Below, piece after piece: positions 23,770 to 31,717 of a stretch of 64,000 bases of DNA (position 1 is its first letter; every line of letters begins with the position of its first letter). The DNA is from Burkholderia glumae LMG 2196 = ATCC 33617. GTDB taxonomy: Bacteria > Pseudomonadota > Gammaproteobacteria > Burkholderiales > Burkholderiaceae. The position numbers and the translations under genes are program-made. The notes beneath the pieces were generated by a model. The model searched no databases and was not told where the DNA came from. It saw nothing but the letters and a program-made list of their open reading frames with translations. The stretch lies in NCBI RefSeq assembly GCF_000960995.1, contig NZ_CP009434.1, forward strand, positions 992,001 through 1,056,000, written 5' to 3'.

Positions 23770-24581
23770 GATTGTCCCCTCGCGGAGGATCGGATCGGGT
23801 CGTGGCCGGCGGTCGGGCGCCGGGCGTGGAAGTGGATCGGCTGCGCGTCGGGTGCGGCGGCACCCGGCTCGCGGGCGGTTGCGCGGTCGGGCGCCGGCTC
23901 GCACGCCGCGGCCCCCGCGCCGCCGAAGCGCACCGGCGCATCGGCGTGGGACGCATCGAGTTCGCGCAGGTCGGCCGGCGTCGGCACCGCTGCCGCGTCG
24001 TCCACGGGCATGGCGGGCGCGGGCGGGATCTGCCCGGCGGCGACGCCGGCCAGCGGCAGCAGCGCGCCGAGCACGAAGCCGTAATGGCTGCCGCGCCGCG
24101 TCAGCTGTTGCGCGAGCGCCAGCAGGATCGCCGCGGTCTCGGCGAGCAGCGCGGCCGCTTCCGGCGCCGGCCGCCGCGACAGGTATTCGAGGAACACCGG
24201 CAGGTAGTCGGGCAGCTCGCCGGGGTTCAGCGACAGCCCATGATGCTCGTAGGTCTGCAGCAGGTCCACCATCGCCTGACCGCGGTCGCGCGATTCGCCA
24301 TGGACGTGCTCGAACAGATGCAGCGAGGTCGCGCGGCCGTGATCGAACAGGCCGACATGATTCTCCTGCAGCGTCAGCAAATCGTGGCCGCGCAGATAGG
24401 CGTAAAAGCGTGCGAGGCCGGCGAGGCTCGCGGCGCTGGCCGGCAGCGCGCCCAACTGCTCGCGCAGGCAGGCGTCGATCGAATCGAGCGCGTCGAGCAG
24501 CGTCGCGTCGGGGTAGTCGAGCAGCATCGACAGCGCCGCGTAGGCGACCGGCTGCACCGTGTCGGACGGCGTCGGGCTCAT
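23766..24581 (-). CDS. narJ: nitrate reductase molybdenum-cofactor assembly chaperone
   Basis: A 271-residue TorD/NarJ-type chaperone. Family motifs include LSMLLDYPDATL near the N-terminus, ENHVGLFDHGRATSLHLFEHVHGESRDRGQAMVDL (in parts) and PDYLPVFLEYLS. It helps insert the molybdenum cofactor into NarG and is not part of the final enzyme. The protein is longer than enterobacterial NarJ (about 236 residues) because of a Pro/Ala-rich tail over its last roughly 80 residues, with no clear role. It overlaps narH by four bases and narI by four. Confidence 0.93.
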   Translation of the reverse strand: MSPTPSDTVQPVAYAALSMLLDYPDATLLDALDSIDACLREQLGALPASAASLAGLARFYAYLRGHDLLTLQENHVGLFDHGRATSLHLFEHVHGESRDRGQAMVDLLQTYEHHGLSLNPGELPDYLPVFLEYLSRRPAPEAAALLAETAAILLALAQQLTRRGSHYGFVLGALLPLAGVAAGQIPPAPAMPVDDAAAVPTPADLRELDASHADAPVRFGGAGAAACEPAPDRATAREPGAAAPDAQPIHFHARRPTAGHDPIRSSARGQS

Positions 24582-26116
24582 GGCGTCACCTCGCGGATCG
24601 GGATGGTCTTGCGCGGCCGCGCCGAGCCGAACAGGCCGGTGTCGGAGCGCCCGTCCGAGCAGCCGTTGCCGAACGAGAAGCCGCAGGCGGCGCGCAGGTC
24701 GAAGGTGTCCTCCGCGTATTCGCGGTGGCTGCTCGGGATCACGAAGCGGTCCTCGTGGTTGGCGATCGCGAGGTAGCGGTACATCTCCTCGACCTGCGCG
24801 ACCGTCAGGCCGGCCTGGTCGAGCACGGCGCGCGCCTCGGCGTCGCTGGCGCCGTCCACGTGGCGCGAGCGCATGAAGCCGCGCATCGCCAGCAGCCGTT
24901 CGAGCGCGAGCTTCACCGGCGCCTCGTCGCCTGCCGTCAGCAGGTTCGCGAGGTAGCGCAGCGGGATGCGCAGCGCGCCCACGTCGGGCAGCAGGCCGTG
25001 CATGCCGAGCGCGCCGGCGTTGGCCGCCGCGTTGATCGGCGAGAGCGGCGGCACGTACCAGACCATCGGCAGCGTGCGGTATTCCGGGTGCAGCGGAAAC
25101 GCGATCTTCCAGTCGATCGCCATCTTGTAGACGGGCGAGCGGCGCGCCGCCTCGAGCCAGGCGGCCGGCACGCCGTCGCGCTCGGCCTGCGCGATCACGA
25201 GCGGATCGTGCGGATCGAGGAACATCGAGCACTGCGCCTCGTAGAGATCGGTCTCGCGCTCGACGGCGGCGGCCTCGCCGATCCGGTCGGCGTCGTAGAG
25301 CAGCACGCCGAGATAGCGGATGCGGCCCACGCAGGTTTCCGAGCAGACGGTCGGCTCGCCGGCCTCGATGCGCGGATAGCAGAAGATGCACTTCTCGGCC
25401 TTGCCGCTCTTCCAGTTGTAGTAGATCTTCTTGTACGGGCAGCCCGACACGCACATGCGCCAGCCGCGGCACTTGTCCTGGTCGATCAGCACCACGCCGT
25501 CCTCCTCGCGCTTGTAGATCGAGCCCGACGGGCACGACGCGACGCAGGCCGGGTTCAGGCAGTGCTCGCAGAGCCGCGGCAGGTACATCATGAAGGTGTT
25601 TTCGAACTGGCCGTAGATCTCCTTCTGCACGGCCTCGAAGTTCGCATCGCGGGCGCGCTTGTCGAACTCGCCGCCGAGGATCTCCTCCCAGTTCGGCCCG
25701 CCCACGATCTTGTCGAGCCGCCGGCCGCTGACCAGCGAGCGCGGCCTTGCCACCGGCGGCGCGCCGGTGGGGCCGGCGTCGTGCAGATGCGCGTAGTCGA
25801 AGGTGAACGGCTCGTAGTAGTCGTCGATCTGGGGCAGGTCGGGGTTCGCGAAGAGTTTCGCGAGCACGCGCAGCCGGTTGCCGCCGCGCGGCGTGAGGCG
25901 GCCGTCGGCGTGGCGTTGCCAGCCGCCGTGCCAGCGCCGCTGGTTTTCCCATTCGTTCGGATAGCCGACGCCGGGCTTGGACTCGACGTTGTTGAACCAG
26001 GCGTATTCCACGCCTTCGCGGCTCGTCCAGACGTTCTTGCAGGTGACCGAGCAGGTGTGGCAGCCGATGCATTTGTCGAGGTTCAGCACCATCGCGATCT
26101 GGGCACGGATTTTCAT
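24578..26116 (-). CDS. narH: respiratory nitrate reductase beta subunit (iron-sulfur)
   Basis: A 512-residue ferredoxin-like subunit. Cys groups are CIGCHTCSVTC, CEHCLNPACVASC, CRGWRMCVSGC (Trp replaces one Cys, as expected for the 3Fe-4S cluster) and CIFC plus CSETC, together giving three 4Fe-4S and one 3Fe-4S cluster. It passes electrons from NarI haems to NarG in the cytoplasmic part of the complex. It overlaps narG by four bases (26113-26116) and narJ by four, a tightly coupled operon. Confidence 0.96.
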   Translation of the reverse strand: MKIRAQIAMVLNLDKCIGCHTCSVTCKNVWTSREGVEYAWFNNVESKPGVGYPNEWENQRRWHGGWQRHADGRLTPRGGNRLRVLAKLFANPDLPQIDDYYEPFTFDYAHLHDAGPTGAPPVARPRSLVSGRRLDKIVGGPNWEEILGGEFDKRARDANFEAVQKEIYGQFENTFMMYLPRLCEHCLNPACVASCPSGSIYKREEDGVVLIDQDKCRGWRMCVSGCPYKKIYYNWKSGKAEKCIFCYPRIEAGEPTVCSETCVGRIRYLGVLLYDADRIGEAAAVERETDLYEAQCSMFLDPHDPLVIAQAERDGVPAAWLEAARRSPVYKMAIDWKIAFPLHPEYRTLPMVWYVPPLSPINAAANAGALGMHGLLPDVGALRIPLRYLANLLTAGDEAPVKLALERLLAMRGFMRSRHVDGASDAEARAVLDQAGLTVAQVEEMYRYLAIANHEDRFVIPSSHREYAEDTFDLRAACGFSFGNGCSDGRSDTGLFGSARPRKTIPIREVTP

Positions 26117-29100
26117 CGTGTTTCTCCGGCAGGCTGGCTGGCCGTGGCGGTCTCGCCATCGAGCCAGTCGATACGGTTCATCTTGCGCACGATCAGGAAC
26201 TCGTCGCGGTTCGAGCCGACTGTCCCGTAGTAGTTGAAGCCATACGAGAGCTGGGCGTAGCCGCCGATCATGTGGGTCGGCTTCAGCGCGACGCGCGTGA
26301 CCGAGTTGTGGATGCCGCCGCGCGTGCCGGTGATCTCCGAGCCCGGCACGTTCACGATCTTCTCCTGCGCGTGGTACATCATCGCCATGCCGGCCGGCAC
26401 GCGCTGGCTCACCACGGCCCGCGCGCACAGCGCGCCGTTGGTGTTGAAGCATTCGATCCAGTCGTTGTCGGCCACGCCGAGCGCGCGCGCGTCGTCTTCC
26501 GAGATCCAGACGATCGGGCCGCCGCGCGAGAGCGTCAGCATCAGCAGGTTGTCGGTATAGGTGCTGTGGATGCCCCATTTCTGGTGCGGGGTGAGGAAGT
26601 TCAGCGCGCGCTCGGGCTGGCCGTTCGGGCGCGTGCCGAGCAGGCTCTGGTAGCTGCGCGTATCGATGGGCGGCTTGTAGACGCAGAGCGATTCACCGAA
26701 CGCGCGCATCCATGCGTGGTCCTGGTAGAGCTGCTGGCGGCCCGACAGCGTGCGCCACGGAATCAGCTCGTGGACGTTGGTGTAGCCGGCGTTGTACGAG
26801 ACGTGTTCCGATTCGATGCCGCTCCAGGTCGGCGACGAGATGATCTTGCGCGGCTGCGCCTGGATATCGCGGAAGCGGATCTTCTCGTCGGCGCGCGCGG
26901 CGGCCAGGTGCGTGTGGTCGATGCCGGTGACGGCCGACAGCGCGCGCCACGCCTTCATCGCGACCTCGCCGTTGGTTTCCGGCGCGAGCGAGAGGATCAC
27001 CTCGGCCGCATCAATCGCGCTGTCGATGCGCGGGCGGCCGCGCGTGGCGTCGGCCGGCGCGCCGGCGGTGCCGGCAGGCGCCGGCTCGGCCTGCGCGGTG
27101 CGCCGGTTCAGTTCGCCGAGCAGCGCGATCTCGTCGCGCGTGTCCCAGCCGATGCCCTTGCCGCCGTTGCCGAGCCGCTCCAGCAGCGGGCCGAGCGAGG
27201 TGAAGCGCCGGAACGTGGCCGGGTAGTCGCGCTCGACCACCGTCACCGCAGGCATCGTGCGGCCCGGCACCGGCTCGCACTCGCCGCGCTTCCAGTCGCG
27301 CACCTCGAGCGCTTGCGCGAGCTCGCCCGGCGAATCGTGCGCGATCGGCGCGAGCACCACGTCGCGCTCCACGCCCAGATGGCCCTCGCAGAGTTCGGAG
27401 AAGCGCCGCGCGATGCCCTTGAAGATCTCCCAGTCGCTTCTCGCCTGCCAGGCCGGATCGACGGCCGCCGACAGCGGATGGATGAACGGGTGCATGTCGG
27501 ACGTGTTCATGTCGTCCTTCTCGTACCAGGTCGCGGTGGGCAGCACGACGTCCGAGTAGAGGCAGGTGGTGGACATCCGGAAGTCGAGCGTGACGAGCAG
27601 GTCGAGCTTGCCGCGCGGCGCCTCGTCGTGCCACGTCACCTCGCGCGGGCGCGTGCCGTTCGTCGCGCCGAGGTCCTCGCCCTGCACGCCGTGCGTGGTG
27701 CCGAGCAGGTGCTTGAGGAAATACTCGTGCCCCTTGCCGGACGAGCCGAGCAGGTTCGAGCGCCAGACGAACAGATTGCGCGGGAAGCTGGCGGGCGCGT
27801 CGGGGTCCTCGCAGGCGAGGCGCTGGGTGCCCGCTGCGAGCTGGCGCGCGAGTTCGGCGCCGGCCTGGGGGGTATCGCCGAGCGTGGCGCCCACGCGCAG
27901 CGGATTGGCCGCGAGCTGGGGCGCCGACGGCAGCCAGCCCATTCGCTCGGCCCGCACGTTGTAGTCGATCGACGTGGCGTCGAAGCCGTCGCGCTCGGCC
28001 AGCGGCGAGAGCAGCGCGCGCGGATCCATGGTGTCGTAGCGCCATTGATCGGTGTGCGCGTAGAAGAACGAGGTGGCGTTCATCTGGCGCGGCGGGCGCG
28101 ACCAGTCCAGCGCGAACGCGAGCGCGGTCCAGCCGGTCTGCGGGCGCAGCTTTTCCTGGCCGACGTAGTGCGACCAGCCCCCGCCCGACTTGCCGATGCA
28201 GCCGCACATCACCAGCATGTTGATGATCGCGCGGTACGACATGTCCATGTGGAACCAGTGGTTGAGGCCCGCGCCGACGATCACCATCGACTTGCCCTCG
28301 GTCTGGTGCGCGTTCTCGGCGAACTGCCGCGCCACCGCGATCGCATCCTCGCGCCGCACGCCCGTGATCGCCTCCTGCCAGGCCGGCGTATAGGGCAGGT
28401 CGTCGTCGTAGCTGGTTGCCACGTCACGCCCGCCGAGGCCCTGGTCGAGCCCGTAGTTGGCGACGAACAGGTCGTAGACGGTGGTCACGAGCATCTCGCC
28501 GTCGGGCGTCGCCACGCGCCGCGCGCCGATTCGGCGCGACAGCGTGGCGCCGTGCGAGGTGGGCGCGAAATGCGCATGCGGCTGGTTCGCGAAGTAGGGG
28601 AACAGCACGTCCACCACCTCGTCATGGTCGAGCGTGCAGGACAGCCGCGGCGCGAGCGCGCCGCCGCCGGCGATTTCTTCGCGCAGGTTCCACCTGCCGC
28701 GGTCGGCCTCGCCGTCCCTGGCCCAGCGAAAGCCGATCGAGCCGTTCGGCACGACGAAATCGCCGCTCGCCTCGTCGATCATCACGCACTTCCATTCGGC
28801 GCGCGCGGCCTCGCCCAGCGCGCCGTCGAAGTCGCTCGCGCGCACCAGCCGCTGCGGCACGTAGCCGCCGTCGCGATGCGGCACGAGCCGCACCAGGCAC
28901 GGCATGTCGGTGAAGCGCCGGCAGTAGTCGAGGAAATATGCGCTGCGGCCGGCGAGGTGGAATTCCTTGAGGATCACGTGGCCCATCGCGAGCGCGAGCG
29001 CCGCATCGGTGCCCTGCTTCGGATGCAGCCAGAGATCGCCGAATTTCGCGCCTTCCGCGTAGTCGGGGAAGATCGACACGACCTGGGTGCCGCGATAGCG

Positions 29101-29910
29101 CGCCTCGACGAGGAAGTGCGCGTCGGGCGTGCGCGTTTGCGGGACGTTGGAGCCCCACATGATGATGAACGTCGAGTTGTACCAGTCGGCCGATTCGGGC
29201 ACGTCGGTCTGCTCGCCCCAGGTCTGCGGCGAGGCGGGCGGCAGGTCGCAATACCAGTCGTAGAAGCTCAGGCACACGCCGCCCAGCAGCGACAGGTAGC
29301 GCGAGCCGGCCGCGTAGGAGACCATCGACATCGCCGGGATCGGCGAGAAGCCGGCGATGCGGTCGGGACCGTGGCGGCTCACCGTGTCGACGTTGGCGGC
29401 CGCCACCAGTTCCTCCACCTCGCTCCAGCTCGCGCGCACGAAGCCGCCGAGCCCGCGGCGGGCCTGGTAGGTGCGGCGCGCCTGCGGATCCTCGACGATC
29501 GCGCGCCAGGCCTCGACGGGCGCGAGCGTCGCGCGCTTCTCGCGCCACAGCTTCATGAGCGCGCCGCGCACCAGCGGGTACTTGAGGCGGTTCGCGCTGT
29601 AGAGGTACCACGAGTAGGAGGCGCCGCGCGCGCAGCCGCGCGGCTCGTGGTTCGGCATGTCGGGACGCGTGCGCGGATAGTCGGTCTGCTGGGTTTCCCA
29701 GGTCACGATGCCGCCCTTCACATAGACCTTCCACGAGCAGGAGCCCGTGCAGTTCACGCCGTGCGTCGAGCGGACGATCCGGTCGTGCTGCCAGCGCTTG
29801 CGGTATCCGTCCTCCCATTTCCGGTCCTCGTCGGTCGAGATGCCGTGGCCTTGGGAGAACGCTTGTCGAGTCGCGGTGAAATACCGCAACCGATCGACGA
29901 AATGACTCAT
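26113..29910 (-). CDS. narG: respiratory nitrate reductase alpha subunit (molybdopterin)
   Basis: A 1265-residue molybdoenzyme, similar in length to E. coli NarG. The N-terminal FS0 cluster region HGVNCTGSCSWKVYVKGG has the unusual His ligand, and the molybdenum-site region WYNSTFIIMWGSNVPQTRTPDAH (in parts) is intact. It reduces nitrate to nitrite at the cytoplasmic face, using quinol electrons during oxygen limitation. No Tat leader is seen beyond the family's vestigial N-terminus. First gene of narGHJI; a perfect FNR box stands about 340 bases upstream. The long antisense frame opposite it is a codon-bias shadow. Confidence 0.97.
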   Translation of the reverse strand: MSHFVDRLRYFTATRQAFSQGHGISTDEDRKWEDGYRKRWQHDRIVRSTHGVNCTGSCSWKVYVKGGIVTWETQQTDYPRTRPDMPNHEPRGCARGASYSWYLYSANRLKYPLVRGALMKLWREKRATLAPVEAWRAIVEDPQARRTYQARRGLGGFVRASWSEVEELVAAANVDTVSRHGPDRIAGFSPIPAMSMVSYAAGSRYLSLLGGVCLSFYDWYCDLPPASPQTWGEQTDVPESADWYNSTFIIMWGSNVPQTRTPDAHFLVEARYRGTQVVSIFPDYAEGAKFGDLWLHPKQGTDAALALAMGHVILKEFHLAGRSAYFLDYCRRFTDMPCLVRLVPHRDGGYVPQRLVRASDFDGALGEAARAEWKCVMIDEASGDFVVPNGSIGFRWARDGEADRGRWNLREEIAGGGALAPRLSCTLDHDEVVDVLFPYFANQPHAHFAPTSHGATLSRRIGARRVATPDGEMLVTTVYDLFVANYGLDQGLGGRDVATSYDDDLPYTPAWQEAITGVRREDAIAVARQFAENAHQTEGKSMVIVGAGLNHWFHMDMSYRAIINMLVMCGCIGKSGGGWSHYVGQEKLRPQTGWTALAFALDWSRPPRQMNATSFFYAHTDQWRYDTMDPRALLSPLAERDGFDATSIDYNVRAERMGWLPSAPQLAANPLRVGATLGDTPQAGAELARQLAAGTQRLACEDPDAPASFPRNLFVWRSNLLGSSGKGHEYFLKHLLGTTHGVQGEDLGATNGTRPREVTWHDEAPRGKLDLLVTLDFRMSTTCLYSDVVLPTATWYEKDDMNTSDMHPFIHPLSAAVDPAWQARSDWEIFKGIARRFSELCEGHLGVERDVVLAPIAHDSPGELAQALEVRDWKRGECEPVPGRTMPAVTVVERDYPATFRRFTSLGPLLERLGNGGKGIGWDTRDEIALLGELNRRTAQAEPAPAGTAGAPADATRGRPRIDSAIDAAEVILSLAPETNGEVAMKAWRALSAVTGIDHTHLAAARADEKIRFRDIQAQPRKIISSPTWSGIESEHVSYNAGYTNVHELIPWRTLSGRQQLYQDHAWMRAFGESLCVYKPPIDTRSYQSLLGTRPNGQPERALNFLTPHQKWGIHSTYTDNLLMLTLSRGGPIVWISEDDARALGVADNDWIECFNTNGALCARAVVSQRVPAGMAMMYHAQEKIVNVPGSEITGTRGGIHNSVTRVALKPTHMIGGYAQLSYGFNYYGTVGSNRDEFLIVRKMNRIDWLDGETATASQPAGETR

Positions 29911-30345
29911 GAAAACCTCGTATGCGGGTACGTTTGCAGACTTCGCTTATTGGTCTTGGTGGACGCGAATTCAAAGATATAACGCGCACCGGCAGCATGG
30001 CGTCGTGCCCCGCAACGGGCTCCGAGATATATCAAAGTTTGATCAATTCATCGAATTGTGACGGAATATGAACGAATTCATGAAATCGGCGTAACACGAA
30101 GAGCGGAGCCGATAGGTATTTTTTTATATGGAGACATATCGAACCGGCGGCGCGCGCGAGAGTTTTTTTATTCGATGTGCGAAGGCGTGACGCCGTGATG
30201 GAAATGCTTCGCGACGCGAGGCGCGTTGAGAGATTGGGCTGCGGTAAAATTGATGTACATCAATACATGACGAGGGCGAGTGGGGTAAATGCGGCCACGC
30301 GAAGCAAGCGCGTGATGCGTCGGCGGGCCGCGGCTGGGCGGCCGC
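29911..30345. other. narG leader and promoter region
   Basis: These 435 bases are the control region of narGHJI and follow the stop of the ICMT-like gene. They include a relatively AT-rich stretch (about 30020-30170), a perfect FNR box at 30250-30263, and a weaker half-site ATCAA near 30031-30035. If the FNR box is at -41.5, the leader would be about 300 bases, long enough for nitrate-responsive sites or an unseen proximal promoter. No NarL heptamer arrangement was confidently found. Confidence 0.6.
30250..30263. promoter_or_regulatory. perfect FNR/ANR binding site upstream of narG
   Basis: TTGATGTACATCAA matches the FNR consensus TTGAT-N4-ATCAA at every fixed position and is a full palindrome. 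It lies between the ICMT-like gene and narG, which read the same way, so narGHJI is its likely target. An Fnr-type regulator with all four cluster Cys is encoded at 48332-49096. Confidence 0.85.
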
Positions 30346-31614
30346 TCAGCCGCCCAGCTGCCGCAGACGCGCGAACAGCCCGTGCTGCGCGATCCAGGCG
30401 GCGTAGGCACGGTATTCGGGGTCGCGCATCAGGTGGCGTTCCTCGGTTTTCGCGCGCAGCAGGTAGATGCCGTTCACGGCCAGCAGCGCTGCGCAGTGCG
30501 CCACCGCCACCTGCCAGCCGAGTGCAGCGACGAACGGCACCGAGATCATCCAGTACGAGAGGTTCTTGGTCAGGTAGGCCGGGTGCTTCGTGAAGCGGTA
30601 CGGGCCGGACGTGATGATGCCGCGGTTCGTCAGGTTCGAGAAGCGCAGCCCGAACGCGATCGTCGACATCGCGTAGCAGAGCACCAGCGCGAGGATCACC
30701 GCTCCCCAGGCGAACTGGATCGCCGGCAGCTGCGCGAGCCAGTTGTCCCAGAACAGCGCGTCCTCGTAGCGAATGTAGCGGTCGGATACCAGCGACCAGA
30801 ACGGCTGGTAGCAGAGCAGCGCGGCGAGCCAGCCCAGCGTGGTCGGCTCGACCGTGCGCACGTGGCTGTCGAGTATCCGGAACGTGCAGAGATAGCCCAC
30901 CGAGCCGAACAGCAGGTCCATCGTGAACGCCAGTTCGTAGAGGAAGCGGAACGTGGCGAGCGAGTGCGGCGCGGCCTGCATCGCCGCGAGCGAGGCGCTC
31001 AGGTGATCGGCATTGGTCGAGACGTAGACGAACATCAGCGGCAGGAAGAAGGCCTTGACGGCCCAGCCCGCCAGCAGCTCGCGCACGGGTGCCCAGCTGT
31101 CGGGCCGCTGCTGACGAAACAGGCAGCGCGCCCACGCCAGGTAGGCGTCGTCGATCTCGCGCTGGCGCGTGTCCAGCCAGGCGAAATAAAGCGGCGTGGC
31201 CACCGCGAAATACGGCGCGAGCATCGCGCAGAGCTGCCAGAACGGCCGGTAGAAATCGCCGTGATACTCGGGCAGCAGCCAGTAGATGAACGCGATGCCC
31301 GCATAGATCGAGCCGAGTGCCGCCAGCCGCAGCGCGACGCGCGCGACGCTGAGCGGGCGCAGGGCGCCGCCGGCGATGCCGGCGCTCGGGCGCAGGTACG
31401 CGCGCGCGACGAACAGCTCGTAGGCGGCGATCACCGCGATGATCGCGAAGCAGGCGGCGAAGCCGCGGCCGGCGCCGCTCAGCAGCGTGCCGTCGCGCGA
31501 GAGCCAGAGCGTGGCCAGCGCGGCGGCGATGCCGGCCAGGCCGACGCTGAACGGGGTGGCGGAACGGGGCGGCCGGGCCCGGGCGTCGGCGACGCCGTCG
31601 GTGATGGAGTTCAT
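30346..31614 (-). CDS. polytopic membrane protein with C-terminal isoprenylcysteine/phospholipid methyltransferase-like domain
   Basis: A 422-residue protein with roughly nine or ten hydrophobic segments. The last third has the ICMT/PEMT signature: ITSGPYRFTKHPAYLTKN, then RAKTEERHLMRDPEYRAYAAWI, which bind SAM at the membrane. The N-terminal two-thirds is an unrecognised membrane domain. It probably methylates a lipid or small hydrophobic molecule; the substrate is unknown. It precedes narG on the same strand but is separated by 435 bases with an FNR box, so it is not clearly part of the nar operon. Confidence 0.7.
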   Translation of the reverse strand: MNSITDGVADARARPPRSATPFSVGLAGIAAALATLWLSRDGTLLSGAGRGFAACFAIIAVIAAYELFVARAYLRPSAGIAGGALRPLSVARVALRLAALGSIYAGIAFIYWLLPEYHGDFYRPFWQLCAMLAPYFAVATPLYFAWLDTRQREIDDAYLAWARCLFRQQRPDSWAPVRELLAGWAVKAFFLPLMFVYVSTNADHLSASLAAMQAAPHSLATFRFLYELAFTMDLLFGSVGYLCTFRILDSHVRTVEPTTLGWLAALLCYQPFWSLVSDRYIRYEDALFWDNWLAQLPAIQFAWGAVILALVLCYAMSTIAFGLRFSNLTNRGIITSGPYRFTKHPAYLTKNLSYWMISVPFVAALGWQVAVAHCAALLAVNGIYLLRAKTEERHLMRDPEYRAYAAWIAQHGLFARLRQLGG

Positions 31615-31717
31615 GTCATGCCTCGTGATATGACATCTTGCGATGCGGCGGCCGGGCTAGGGTTTGGGATCTCCGGCCGCCGCGCGCCGCGCGGCGTTCG
31701 CGCGACTGGCGCTCCCG

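Noticed and set aside
26272..29982. Plus-strand frame of about 1236 codons opposite narG
   Set aside because: A long antisense frame is expected from GC3 bias. Its translation is Arg/Ala/His-rich with no domain, whereas narG on the other strand has all family motifs.
30025..30050. Second FNR site closer to narG
   Set aside because: ATCAAAGTTTGAT has FNR half-sites in the wrong orientation, and the nearby TTGAT/ATCAA combinations match at seven of ten positions at best.
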